Source: Sulfuricurvum sp. (GTDB taxonomy: Bacteria; Campylobacterota; Campylobacteria; Campylobacterales; Sulfurimonadaceae). Taken from it: DNA of 41,351 bases. This document shows positions 25,504 to 33,397 of the stretch, piece after piece; position 1 is the stretch's first letter, and every line of letters begins with the position of its first letter. Under the pieces are notes generated by a model, which saw only the letters and a list, made by a program, of their open reading frames with translations, made no database searches and was not told where the DNA came from. The stretch is taken from positions 1 to 41,351 of the forward strand of contig JAABPY010000187.1 in assembly GCA_011391735.1 (NCBI GenBank), given 5' to 3'. The position numbers and the translations under genes were made by a program.

Positions 25504-26771
25504 TACACACCCACTTTCAAGCGATAATAATATTTATTCCCCTTGGGAGCTTTTAGTTTATCAATCAAATCAAAGTCACCCATTAATGTCAAATCTTTTT
25601 GAATTGTTTGTTGAGAAACACCACATTTTTTTGCCAAATCTGCTTTTGTGAGCATAAACGATTTATTTTTATCGGACAAAATTTCGATGATTTGACTTTG
25701 TCTTGGAGTAAGATCCAAACTTTGATTGTCCGCACGTTGCTTGATAATATCTTCACGCAAATAGGTATTGATGCGGTGTTTAAGGACATCTAAACCCTGT
25801 AACATCACATCGCTCATATAATAGAAAAAGTAAGTCATATCAAAAATTTTGTCCTGACCTACATCACTGCGCTCTACGTCAATAAACGCCTTGTAATAGT
25901 CCTTTCCTTTTTTCTTATAAATGATCTCCGACAAAGAGATATAATAAAACATATCGTAGCCATAAATCTTTAAAAGATATGAAAACAGTATCCTAACCGT
26001 TCGCCCGTTTCCATCATCAAATGGATGGATATAGGCAAAGAGAAAATGAAACGCAATTGCTTTATAAATATTCTCAATCGGTTTAGCAAATTCATCATCG
26101 TGTAAAAAATGGATGAGTTCATCCAGCATTTGATTCATTGCATCGATATTGGCAATAGGGCTAAAAATAACTTTTCCATTGGCGTTGATGATTTCATTGG
26201 GTTCGGTGCGATAACTCCCAACGGCATATCCCTCATCAAGCGAATCTTCTACGGTAGCTTTATGAGTTTGCCAAATCAGGTTATGGGTTAAAAGCTCTGT
26301 TTTATCTTTGAGTGCCAACAACGCTCTAAAATTGTTCAACACCATAAATTCGCTTTTATTTTGCGGCTCTGATTTTCCATAAGCCAATGTTCTTGCCCGT
26401 TTTACAGTAGTGTTTGCACCCTCCATCGTTGAAGAATAATACCCCTCTTCAATGAGCGTTTCACGCAGAAGCTTAAAGCTAAAATCATCTTGAAAGTTAT
26501 ACTCGAAACTTTTCCAAAACTCTTTGATCTTGTCCATACTCTCTTTGAGTCTGAACGTTTCGACAAAATAAAAATGTTTTTCGCCGAAACCAAAAAGATT
26601 ATTTCGATTTTTTAGGCGGTATTGTTTTATTTTTGCCGTTACCTCTATATAGTCGCAACCACTCTCTTCAATCAGTTTTTTACGGTTTTCAATCTCAAAA
26701 AAGGTATAGTAACGGTTGATAGTGAGATATTTAATCCACTCTTTGGTCGTTGTCGGGTATTGAGTAGCCAT
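25503..26771 (-). CDS. Fic-family protein (AMPylase-type) embedded in the type III operon
   Basis: A 422-residue Fic protein. The catalytic loop HPFDDGNGRTVR (249-260) is a full match to HPFx(D/E)GNGRxxR. An inhibitory-helix motif (S/T)xxxE(G/N) is present on the N-terminal side as SSTMEG (113-118), so it is a self-inhibited class II Fic protein. The C-terminus (about 345-422) is a winged-helix domain (LTPRQSQIIEIL, LTKADLAKKCGVSQQTIQKDL). Such proteins transfer AMP or related groups to Ser/Thr/Tyr of targets. It shares one-base overlaps with mod before it and res after it, so all three are translated as one unit; a regulatory role on the restriction complex is a plausible inference. Confidence 0.92.
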   Translation of the reverse strand: MATQYPTTTKEWIKYLTINRYYTFFEIENRKKLIEESGCDYIEVTAKIKQYRLKNRNNLFGFGEKHFYFVETFRLKESMDKIKEFWKSFEYNFQDDFSFKLLRETLIEEGYYSSTMEGANTTVKRARTLAYGKSEPQNKSEFMVLNNFRALLALKDKTELLTHNLIWQTHKATVEDSLDEGYAVGSYRTEPNEIINANGKVIFSPIANIDAMNQMLDELIHFLHDDEFAKPIENIYKAIAFHFLFAYIHPFDDGNGRTVRILFSYLLKIYGYDMFYYISLSEIIYKKKGKDYYKAFIDVERSDVGQDKIFDMTYFFYYMSDVMLQGLDVLKHRINTYLREDIIKQRADNQSLDLTPRQSQIIEILSDKNKSFMLTKADLAKKCGVSQQTIQKDLTLMGDFDLIDKLKAPKGNKYYYRLKVGV

Positions 26772-28561
26772 TACAATGTCTCTAAATCGAGTTTTTCTCT
26801 CAGATTTTGCTTCGTACTATCATCCAGTGCTTTATCAAAACAGATGAGTTTTGCACCCATTGGAACAAACGCCCCAATATCGGTGTGAACTTTATCAGCA
26901 AAACAAAAATAAAATGCTCTATTCTCTTCATGAAGTTTTATAAAGCTGTATTTGTCACCCTTTATCATTTCATTCTTAGCACTCAAACTAAAGCCGTTTT
27001 TTAGCCCCACTTCATAGACAATATCGATCTCTTTGGCACTTTGCGTGAAAATATTTTTAGTAAAGATAGACATTTTGAGCATTTTCACAATATCGTCAAA
27101 ACTATCATTGGGACGTTTTTTCAGTTCTTTAAATACTTGAAAATTGGAAGCATCCAACACATAGGATTTAAAACCGTCTTTATAATCTAGTTTTTTAATA
27201 ACCCGCTTGATTCGCTCTTTGGTAATATCGCTGATTTTTTTATAGCCTGCTTTGTACGCTTCGCTGTTCTCGTCGGTCGCTTCGGGGAGTTGAACTAAAA
27301 TATATTTCCGATTTCCGCTATCTTCTTGATTCAATTCCATCACGGCATGAGCGGTGGTTCCACTTCCTGCAAAGAAGTCTAGGATAATATCTTCTTCTTC
27401 AGCATTTGTTCCGATTTCTAACATTTTACGAATTAACTGTGTGGGCTTTGGTGTATCAAATGGAGGGTTTTCAAATAATTCTTTTAATTCATTATTTGCT
27501 TGTCGTGTCGTTCCTGCAAACTCTGCTAACCAAAGATTTTCTGGCGTTCTACCTTGCTGATCACAAAGATATATTTTTCGAATTATTCGAGTCTCATCGG
27601 ATGAAAAAACTATTTCTCCTGAAGTAATTTTAGCTCTAACTGTATCTTCACTCCAACGCCATCCATTATCAGGCGGATCAATTACTTTTCCTGAAGGCGT
27701 TGCTATAGTATATTTAAGGGTTGCTCGAAAACTTGGACTTCGTACATCACCTGAACGCCATTTTCCTTTAGGGTCATTATCTAAATTAGTATAATTAATA
27801 TTATTTTCTTCAGTACGATCAAATTTTAATGATTCTAAAGCATCTCCTCGACAATAAACTAAAATTTGATTATGGTGTCTTGAAAAGTATTTTTCATCAT
27901 TTTTACTTTGTTTTGTATGATTCCAAATAACATTAGCCACAAAATTTTCTTCCCCATAAATCTCATCCATCACTTTACGGAGATTATGCACCTCGTCATC
28001 GTCAATAGAGACAAAAATAACGCCATCATCACGGAGGAGACTTCGACTCAGCCACAGACGTGGATAAATCATATTAAGCCAGTTGGTGTGTCGTCGTCCC
28101 GTGCTGGAGGTTTTGGTACTCGTGTATCCCTCATCTCGAAGTTGGTCTGTTTGGATGAGATAGTTGGTGATCGTGTCGCCCCATGTGTCTTTGTAGACAA
28201 AATCTTTGTCTTTGTTATACGGTGGATCGATATAGATCATCTTGATTTTTTTATGATACGAGGTTTGGAGGAGTTTGAGAACTTCGAGATTATCTCCCTC
28301 GATAAAGACATTATCCCCATCAGGGATAGTGCTGTCAGGATCGAGTTTTAGAGTAGCATTGGATTTTTGACGGATGGTTTGGTAACACTCTTTTTTACCA
28401 TTCCACGTAAAACTGTAGTGTTCGCTTTTTTCATCGGATTGTGGAGCGACAATGCTTTTAAATTTGTTGATATTAATCACACCATCCTCAAAAATTTCGG
28501 GAAGAATATTTTTGAGTTCTTCCAATTTTTGCGCTAACACATCTCTACTTTCCAACTCCAT
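26771..28561 (-). CDS. mod: Type III DNA adenine methyltransferase, Mod subunit
   Basis: A 596-residue beta-class methyltransferase. The catalytic motif IV is DPPYN (112-116), the SAM motif I is DFFAGSGTT (about 395-403) after the FDTPKPTQLIRKML stretch, and the region between about 210 and 350 is the target-recognition domain that sets sequence specificity. Type III Mod methylates N6 of adenine on one strand and is needed for both modification and restriction. No simple-sequence repeat tract suggestive of phase variation was seen in the gene. A GAGG site precedes the ATG. It is the first gene of mod-fic-res and starts 40 bases after the MoxR stop. Confidence 0.94.
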   Translation of the reverse strand: MELESRDVLAQKLEELKNILPEIFEDGVININKFKSIVAPQSDEKSEHYSFTWNGKKECYQTIRQKSNATLKLDPDSTIPDGDNVFIEGDNLEVLKLLQTSYHKKIKMIYIDPPYNKDKDFVYKDTWGDTITNYLIQTDQLRDEGYTSTKTSSTGRRHTNWLNMIYPRLWLSRSLLRDDGVIFVSIDDDEVHNLRKVMDEIYGEENFVANVIWNHTKQSKNDEKYFSRHHNQILVYCRGDALESLKFDRTEENNINYTNLDNDPKGKWRSGDVRSPSFRATLKYTIATPSGKVIDPPDNGWRWSEDTVRAKITSGEIVFSSDETRIIRKIYLCDQQGRTPENLWLAEFAGTTRQANNELKELFENPPFDTPKPTQLIRKMLEIGTNAEEEDIILDFFAGSGTTAHAVMELNQEDSGNRKYILVQLPEATDENSEAYKAGYKKISDITKERIKRVIKKLDYKDGFKSYVLDASNFQVFKELKKRPNDSFDDIVKMLKMSIFTKNIFTQSAKEIDIVYEVGLKNGFSLSAKNEMIKGDKYSFIKLHEENRAFYFCFADKVHTDIGAFVPMGAKLICFDKALDDSTKQNLREKLDLETL

Positions 28562-28601
28562 CCAAACACCTCACACTAAATTAACCGTTATTGTAACCAA
28601 T

Positions 28602-29597
28602 CTAACATAACAGATACGCGTACGCATTGACCCAATCCCCATACGCGTCTAAATGATCCATCCTAACCCCTTGGCGCTGTAAATCTTGGACGATCATCAC
28701 CGCAAACTCGCTTTGCAATTTCAGAGTATATCCAAGGAGATGATTTATTTTTCCCTCATCAGGATCACTCAAAATCCGTCCGACGAGCGCACTGGAGAGA
28801 GCATATAAGGCTGAAATATCATTGGGATACGCTGACTCTTCCCCCCGTAAAATCGCCTCTATATCAGGGAGTAAAAGCATTACTTTACAAAATCCGAGAA
28901 AATCGACTCCATTTTCTTTTCCGACAGCACCCGCAATGGCTTCCAAAAGGAGCGCATTGGGTAGCGTGCTTTGCAACACATTATGAACCGCTTCCCAGCT
29001 TCGCGGTGTTGCGAAACTTCGTTCATTACGAGTCGGATCAAACGTAAAGAGGGCATCATTTTTGAATCCGATATACGCCACGATTCGTGAATCCACCCCC
29101 CGTTTTATCGCCCACTCTCTCCAATCCTCCACACTTACCTCCATCTCGATATGGACGAACCGATTCGCCAACGGTGAGGGCAAACGATAGACGACTCCTC
29201 TATCTCCCTCACGGTTTCCCGCCGCCACAATCGCCCATCCATCAGGGAGGGTATATTCCCCCACTTTTCGATCCAAGATCAATTGATATGCCGAGGCTTG
29301 AACGGCAGGGGCGGCGGAGTTGAGCTCATCGAGGAAGAGTATCCCCCTGCCTGTACGAGGTAAAAACGACGGCGGAGCCCATAACGCCGTGTGAGACTCT
29401 TTCTCATAAAAAGGTATCCCCTTTAAGTCCGTCGGATCCATGAGAGAAAGGCGCAAGTCGATGCACTCAATCTCCATATCATGAGCAATTTGTTTGATAA
29501 TCGACGATTTCCCAATACCAGGAGCACCCCATAAAAAGGTCGGAATTTTCGACTCAATCAGTGAGCGCATTGTCGTAATTGTCTCTGAACTTCTCAT
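28602..29597 (-). CDS. MoxR-family AAA+ ATPase
   Basis: A 331-residue AAA+ ATPase of the MoxR type. Walker A is WGAPGIGKSS, Walker B ILFLDELN, sensor 1 lies in AIVAAGNREGDRG, and the arginine-finger region is LPSPLANRF, with the typical ATPRSWE of this subfamily near residue 210. MoxR ATPases act as chaperones on vWA proteins. Start chosen is the ATG at 29597, which overlaps the LRV-protein stop (ATGA) and has AGGA eight bases upstream; an ATG at 29606 has no room for a ribosome site. Its usual partner, the vWA gene, is separated from it by the mod-fic-res block. Confidence 0.9.
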   Translation of the reverse strand: MRSSETITTMRSLIESKIPTFLWGAPGIGKSSIIKQIAHDMEIECIDLRLSLMDPTDLKGIPFYEKESHTALWAPPSFLPRTGRGILFLDELNSAAPAVQASAYQLILDRKVGEYTLPDGWAIVAAGNREGDRGVVYRLPSPLANRFVHIEMEVSVEDWREWAIKRGVDSRIVAYIGFKNDALFTFDPTRNERSFATPRSWEAVHNVLQSTLPNALLLEAIAGAVGKENGVDFLGFCKVMLLLPDIEAILRGEESAYPNDISALYALSSALVGRILSDPDEGKINHLLGYTLKLQSEFAVMIVQDLQRQGVRMDHLDAYGDWVNAYAYLLC

Positions 29598-30844
29598 ACA
29601 TTCCATCCTATATTGGCGGTTTGGATATGTTTCCCAAATGCCGCATTGGTTTTAACATACCGCTCATATTTTTGATCCAAAGAGAGCTGATATAACAGTT
29701 CCACAGGGGTGGAAACATTAGCACTGAGTGCTTTGAGCGTTTTCTCCTCCCCCTTCTCATACAATTTTTTCAAATACTCCCGTGGAAGAGAAGTGTTAGA
29801 AGCAAGCTCTTCATCCAATTTTTCCAACGTAAAAAGCTGCTCTAAATGTTCCAAAATAAGCGCCGAATTTTGAGCCAGTGCCGAAAAAATAGCCCCATTG
29901 TCCATTGCCATAAGCTGCTGTTGCATTGCTGCATTTAAACTCATATTGGAAGATAAAGAGACTCCATGTTCAGATAATAATCGTTCAAACAAAATTTCAT
30001 CTAAAGGGATAAAACGGGCAATAAGCTCGGGATATATTTTCTCTAAACTATCGATTCCATCAAATGATAAGCTCCTATTTTGCGCCAAAATTCTATGAAT
30101 AGTTTCATCCTTCAACGCAAGAAGCTCTTTTTCCAATGCCAATGGCTCTCGATGGGCAATAAGTTTCGCACGCTCCTTGAGTAGTTGTCGTAAAAGAGGT
30201 TCAGGCGTATGGCTATGTAACGCCATCGCATCCAATACTCCGTTGAGTGTCGGATCATTAGGATTTTTTAACTCTTTGGCGATAGGAGCAAGCTGTGAAA
30301 TAGCGGTTATGAGTTCTGTATTGCCATATTTTTCTACCAAATGCGCCAACCCACTCATTGCATATTGAACATTATGATTACGTTCAATATCCACATAAAA
30401 CCGCCCAATAATCGCTGCCGTTACATCACGATTACGGTCATTATCAAACAACCCTTCCCCACTCCAATCGTACAATTTCAATAACTTAAAAAAAAGTTCA
30501 TCGGTAATATGAGGATTTTTAATAAAATCAACAAGACGCGCGGCATCACGAGAGAGCTTGAGACTCATTAAGAGGCGATTGGGTTCGATAGAGGTACAAA
30601 GCCATTTTTCGATTTCCGTAATATCCACGATAGGAGCAGCACGGCATTCATACAATCGCTCAGACTCGTTTTGCTCAAGTGGATTCATCATCCGCCCCTC
30701 AACGATCAGCGACACACCCTCCACAAAAGTTTTTTCAACCGTTATCGAATGAAGTTTCAACAACGTTTCAAACTCCATCCCATTCAAAGAGCGTGTTTTA
30801 CCTAGTAGCAATATCGATTTTCCAAAAAGTTCATTATAATTCAT
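29594..30844 (-). CDS. BRCT-like plus leucine-rich-variant repeat protein of the MoxR cluster
   Basis: A 416-residue protein. Residues about 5-85 look like a BRCT fold: GKSILLLGKTRSLNGMEFETLL, then an alternating segment GVSLIVEGRMMNPLEQ and VDITEIEKWL, in the order strand-helix-strand-strand-helix. The rest is helical repeats; the C-terminal 130 residues show LRV-type units (NTSLPREYLKKLYEKG, NVSTPVELLYQLSLD, and N-A-x-L motifs). It is the first gene of the leftward cluster, overlapping MoxR by four bases. A scaffold binding ATPase or client is likely; no catalytic motif is seen. The mRNA looks leaderless, with a TATAAT ending six bases before the ATG. Confidence 0.7.
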   Translation of the reverse strand: MNYNELFGKSILLLGKTRSLNGMEFETLLKLHSITVEKTFVEGVSLIVEGRMMNPLEQNESERLYECRAAPIVDITEIEKWLCTSIEPNRLLMSLKLSRDAARLVDFIKNPHITDELFFKLLKLYDWSGEGLFDNDRNRDVTAAIIGRFYVDIERNHNVQYAMSGLAHLVEKYGNTELITAISQLAPIAKELKNPNDPTLNGVLDAMALHSHTPEPLLRQLLKERAKLIAHREPLALEKELLALKDETIHRILAQNRSLSFDGIDSLEKIYPELIARFIPLDEILFERLLSEHGVSLSSNMSLNAAMQQQLMAMDNGAIFSALAQNSALILEHLEQLFTLEKLDEELASNTSLPREYLKKLYEKGEEKTLKALSANVSTPVELLYQLSLDQKYERYVKTNAAFGKHIQTANIGWNV

Positions 30845-30850
30845 CTACGT

Positions 30851-30856
30851 ATTATA
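30851..30856 (-). promoter_or_regulatory. -10 box (TATAAT) of the MoxR/vWA cluster, leaderless geometry
   Basis: TATAAT on the minus strand, then six bases (ACGTAG), then the ATG at 30844. No Shine-Dalgarno sequence precedes this ATG. Confidence 0.55.
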
Positions 30857-30886
30857 ATCTTAAAGGCTAAAGAAATAGTGGGGGTG

Positions 30887-30892
30887 TATAAT
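30887..30892 (+). promoter_or_regulatory. -10 box (TATAAT) of the 149-aa protein/tonB unit
   Basis: TATAAT preceded by a G-rich stretch (GGGGGTG) and 45 bases before the ATG at 30938. Divergent from the MoxR-cluster promoter about 35 bases away. Confidence 0.5.
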
Positions 30893-30937
30893 ATGACTAG
30901 TACTTTAAAAATATTAAAATAAATCAAAGGACTATTC

Positions 30938-31387
30938 ATGATTGACTTATTTAATAAACATCGTAAAAAATTTCAGGAAGAGTTAGTCAAAAAAGTTGCC
31001 CTTTATGATTATCGTCATGTCCGTTATAATATTAACTATTCTATTGCTGCTTGTTATATAACTGAACCTACTGACTTAACGAACATTGCATCGAATTTAC
31101 GCTTAAGTGATGACTTTATCAAGATTAATGACCATTTATATGTTATGTTTCTTGATTCTACGGATGACGAACAAGGAATTAAAACCTCTGCTAATATCTT
31201 GAGCTGTGTACAAGCTCAATTTTTTACAAAACCTTTCTATATAGCCGTTGTTACTGCAAGCAATTACACAGACTTATTTCAAATGGTACATGATCTTTTT
31301 GATCTTATAGAATATGCCCTCATTCATAATATGAACAATATCGTTGTTGATTCTTCTAAACTAATCCAAAACGACCAATTCGTATAA
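30938..31387 (+). CDS. Uncharacterised 149-aa protein coupled to TonB-type gene
   Basis: A soluble 149-residue protein I do not recognise with confidence. AAAGGA precedes the ATG by six bases. It has no signal peptide or membrane segment; a charged first 20 residues (FNKHRKKFQEELVKK) are followed by alternating strand/helix segments (NINYSIAACYITEP, DHLYVMFLDSTDDEQGIKTSANIL, FYIAVVTASNYTDLFQMVHD). The order DHLYVMFLDSTDDEQGIK and FYIAVVT resembles the second half of a degenerate GGDEF-type fold (where EF-L-I and V-T-S-G occur), but the motifs are absent. Its stop overlaps the TonB-type start by one base. Confidence 0.75.
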   Translation: MIDLFNKHRKKFQEELVKKVALYDYRHVRYNINYSIAACYITEPTDLTNIASNLRLSDDFIKINDHLYVMFLDSTDDEQGIKTSANILSCVQAQFFTKPFYIAVVTASNYTDLFQMVHDLFDLIEYALIHNMNNIVVDSSKLIQNDQFV

Positions 31388-32049
31388 TGACCATTCGCCC
31401 CCTTGGAGTTTCGCTACTTATTCATCTCCTCGCACTTGGAATTTTTCTGTTCCTTGCTACGAGTAACACACTCAAAAAACCACCTCAACCTCTAAAAATT
31501 CATATTGCCTCTTTTGTCACCCCTGCGACGGTGCAAAAACAAGTTCCCATACTTCCAACACCAACGCCTATTACCCCACCAAAACAGACACCTCCTCCTC
31601 CCGTACTTACCTCTAAACCAAGCTCATCGCCTACTCCCGCTCCAGTCGTATCCCATCCTGCTCCACCCTCGCCCCAGCCAGTACAACCAATCGTACAAGC
31701 ACCTGCCCCCAAAGTGATTGAAGCGCCCAAAGCTCCACCACCGCCTCCGCCTCCTGTAAATGTCGAAAAAGAGTTTTTAAACGCCCATTTGGGAGAAATT
31801 CGAGGGCAATTGCTCCAAAATTTCAAATATCCGAAAATGGCACAAAAGCTAAAAATGCAAGGGGAAGTCAAAGTCTCGTTTTCATTAAGCAGTGAGGGAA
31901 GTGTTGATAACATAAAAGTCGTTGAAAGTTCAGGATTTGATATTTTGGATGAGGATGCAGTGGCATTAATTCAAAAAACCGCCTCCACATTCCCCAAACC
32001 GTCCAAATCGGTTCGAATTACGGTTCCACTAAGCTATGTGTTGCGTTAA
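31387..32049 (+). CDS. tonB: TonB family energy-transducing protein
   Basis: A 220-residue protein with a single N-terminal membrane anchor (about 6-26, GVSLLIHLLALGIFLFLAT), a long proline-rich periplasmic region (about 32-125, with runs of proline) and a TonB C-terminal domain (about 130-220) ending in ITVPLSYVLR, with YPKMAQKLKMQGEVKVSF and the helix ILDEDAVALIQK. TonB couples the inner-membrane proton motive force to outer-membrane receptors. No ExbB/ExbD genes are in the window. It overlaps the preceding 149-aa gene by one base and converges with the exonuclease, overlapping by four bases. Confidence 0.9.
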   Translation: MTIRPLGVSLLIHLLALGIFLFLATSNTLKKPPQPLKIHIASFVTPATVQKQVPILPTPTPITPPKQTPPPPVLTSKPSSSPTPAPVVSHPAPPSPQPVQPIVQAPAPKVIEAPKAPPPPPPPVNVEKEFLNAHLGEIRGQLLQNFKYPKMAQKLKMQGEVKVSFSLSSEGSVDNIKVVESSGFDILDEDAVALIQKTASTFPKPSKSVRITVPLSYVLR

Positions 32050-32789
32050 GAGCCCAACACTTTAGCGATACTGTAGCGCATATCCTCATCGAGGTTCTCC
32101 ATATTGGCAACCATCCACGAGAGATACTTCTTGTCCTCATGGGCAATTTCAACAAGGGTCTTCCCTTTGTGTTTACCAAACTTTAGAGGCTTGGTAATAA
32201 AAACAGGGGTTTGGGTGAGTTCAATCATCTTCTCAATGGGATTAACAGCTCCAAAACGTTCCGTGAGTCGTTTGCGCAACTGAGTGAGAAAAAGCTTCAA
32301 CACCAAAACATCGCCGATGGCATCGTGCGCTTTGACCACTATTCCCAACGCATCGGCTTCTGCTTGTTCGATTTTATACAATCCAAAACGATACCGAAAA
32401 TACTGCAACCGATGCGCCTCTTCATCATCAAAAAGGTGTTTGGCACAACGGAGGGTATCAATAAGGCGCATTTGAGAGGTGAAATTCTCTTTTGCCAACA
32501 TCCCTAGATCAAAAGGGGCATTATGGATAATCATAACATTATCAGGGGTATTTAACCTCTCCAAAACTTTAAACGCCTCGGTCTCCGTACATTTGGGTTT
32601 ATCGACAATTGCTTCAGGAGTAATCCCATGCACCTCCATCGCCCCATACCCGATAGGGACGTCTGATGAACACATATCGTTATAAACCTCTACTTTTTTA
32701 CCGTCTAAAACCATATATCCCAATTGAATAATACGGTCACCCTCCCCTGCACCCGTTGTTTCGGTATCGAGCAAAATATATTTCGCCAT
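32046..32789 (-). CDS. DEDDh 3'-5' exonuclease (DnaQ/ExoX-like)
   Basis: A 247-residue exonuclease with Exo I LLDTETTG (D8, E10), Exo II HNAPFDLGML and Exo III KAHDAIGDVLV, which gives the DEDDh metal-binding set. The C-terminal 60 residues have FGKHKGKTLVEIAHEDKKYLSWMV, the tail found in ExoX-type enzymes. Exonuclease of DNA repair or proofreading type; it is not the canonical PolIII epsilon subunit. It is one base overlapping with the acidic-protein gene upstream (TAATG). Confidence 0.87.
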   Translation of the reverse strand: MAKYILLDTETTGAGEGDRIIQLGYMVLDGKKVEVYNDMCSSDVPIGYGAMEVHGITPEAIVDKPKCTETEAFKVLERLNTPDNVMIIHNAPFDLGMLAKENFTSQMRLIDTLRCAKHLFDDEEAHRLQYFRYRFGLYKIEQAEADALGIVVKAHDAIGDVLVLKLFLTQLRKRLTERFGAVNPIEKMIELTQTPVFITKPLKFGKHKGKTLVEIAHEDKKYLSWMVANMENLDEDMRYSIAKVLGS

Positions 32790-33145
32790 TAATATTGATC
32801 GTCTTCTTTATCAATATCAAACTCTTCATAGTCATCTTCTTCATCTTCGTCTTCATCATCATCGAAGCCAAGATCATCCTCATCTTCATATCCACCTTCA
32901 CGCATTGCTGTTAATTCAGTATAAAGCTGTTCAGCTTCCTCTTCATCAATGTCACCACTTTGAACTTCTTTCAAAAGTTCTTTGTATTCATCACGAAGTG
33001 CTTGTAATTCTTCAAGATCAGCACGTTCCTCAGGCGTTGCATCTTTTGCAGAAGCAATTCCTTCAAAAAGTTCGTCAATATGATCCTCTACGTCAGGAAT
33101 CAATTCACTCTCGATTAAATGTTTCAGTTGCATAATATAAGCCAT
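32789..33145 (-). CDS. 118-aa protein with highly acidic C-terminal tail
   Basis: A helical N-terminal domain (about 1-80, IESELIPDVEDHIDELFEG, ERADLEELQALRDEYKELLKE) is followed by a tail of almost pure Asp/Glu (about 85-118). I do not recognise the family. The ATG has AAGGGA upstream and is 28 bases after a TACAAT box. It overlaps the exonuclease start by one base, so the pair is co-transcribed. Such tails often mimic DNA or bind basic proteins; that remains a guess. Confidence 0.75.
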   Translation of the reverse strand: MAYIMQLKHLIESELIPDVEDHIDELFEGIASAKDATPEERADLEELQALRDEYKELLKEVQSGDIDEEEAEQLYTELTAMREGGYEDEDDLGFDDDEDEDEEDDYEEFDIDKEDDQY

Positions 33146-33172
33146 AGGTGTCCCTTAGTGTGTAATTTCACA

Positions 33173-33178
33173 ATTGTA
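33173..33178 (-). promoter_or_regulatory. -10 box (TACAAT) for the acidic protein/exonuclease operon
   Basis: TACAAT on the minus strand with a strongly T-rich upstream region (TTTTCTTTTCTTTTGC) in place of a -35 hexamer, as is usual in Campylobacterota. Confidence 0.5.
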
Positions 33179-33264
33179 GCAAAAGAAAAGAAAATATGAT
33201 AGTAGAACAAAACAGTTCAAGGAGATAAATAAAAAAAAAGAGAGTTAAAAAAAATAAGTAGATT

Positions 33265-33348
33265 TGGTGCGGACGGGGGGATTTGAACCCCCACACCTGT
33301 TGGCACTACCACCTCAAGGTAGCGTGTCTACCATTCCACCACGTCCGC
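33265..33348 (-). tRNA. tRNA-Leu (anticodon GAG)
   Basis: Complete class II tRNA of 84 nt with encoded CCA. Acceptor GCGGACG/CGTCCGC, D-arm beginning GTGGTGG with GGTAGACACG, anticodon stem around TTGAGGT (GAG), a variable arm TGCCAACAGGTG, and T-loop TTCAAAT. Confidence 0.95.
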
Positions 33349-33350
33349 AT

Positions 33351-33385
33351 ATAAAAAGAAGAAAATGACCAGCCGAAGCTGACCA
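33351..33385 (-). terminator. Rho-independent terminator after atpE with UUCG tetraloop
   Basis: On the minus strand TGGTCAGC-TTCG-GCTGGTCA forms an eight-pair stem with two G-U pairs and a UUCG loop, followed by ATTTTCTTCTTTTT. On the opposite strand the same positions would mismatch, so it is strand-specific. Confidence 0.75.
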
Positions 33386-33397
33386 GAGGTTATAAAC

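Noticed and set aside
26771-28561. Phase-variable repeat tract in mod
   Set aside because: Type III mod genes of this phylum can carry such tracts, but no homopolymer or tandem repeat long enough to slip was found in the gene.
22939-28561. Transposase, integrase or direct repeats flanking the restriction block
   Set aside because: None was seen by eye at either edge, so insertion is inferred from gene order only.
31500-31913. 137-aa glycine-rich frame antisense to tonB
   Set aside because: It is the reverse complement of proline codons in the proline-rich TonB region and has no start signals.
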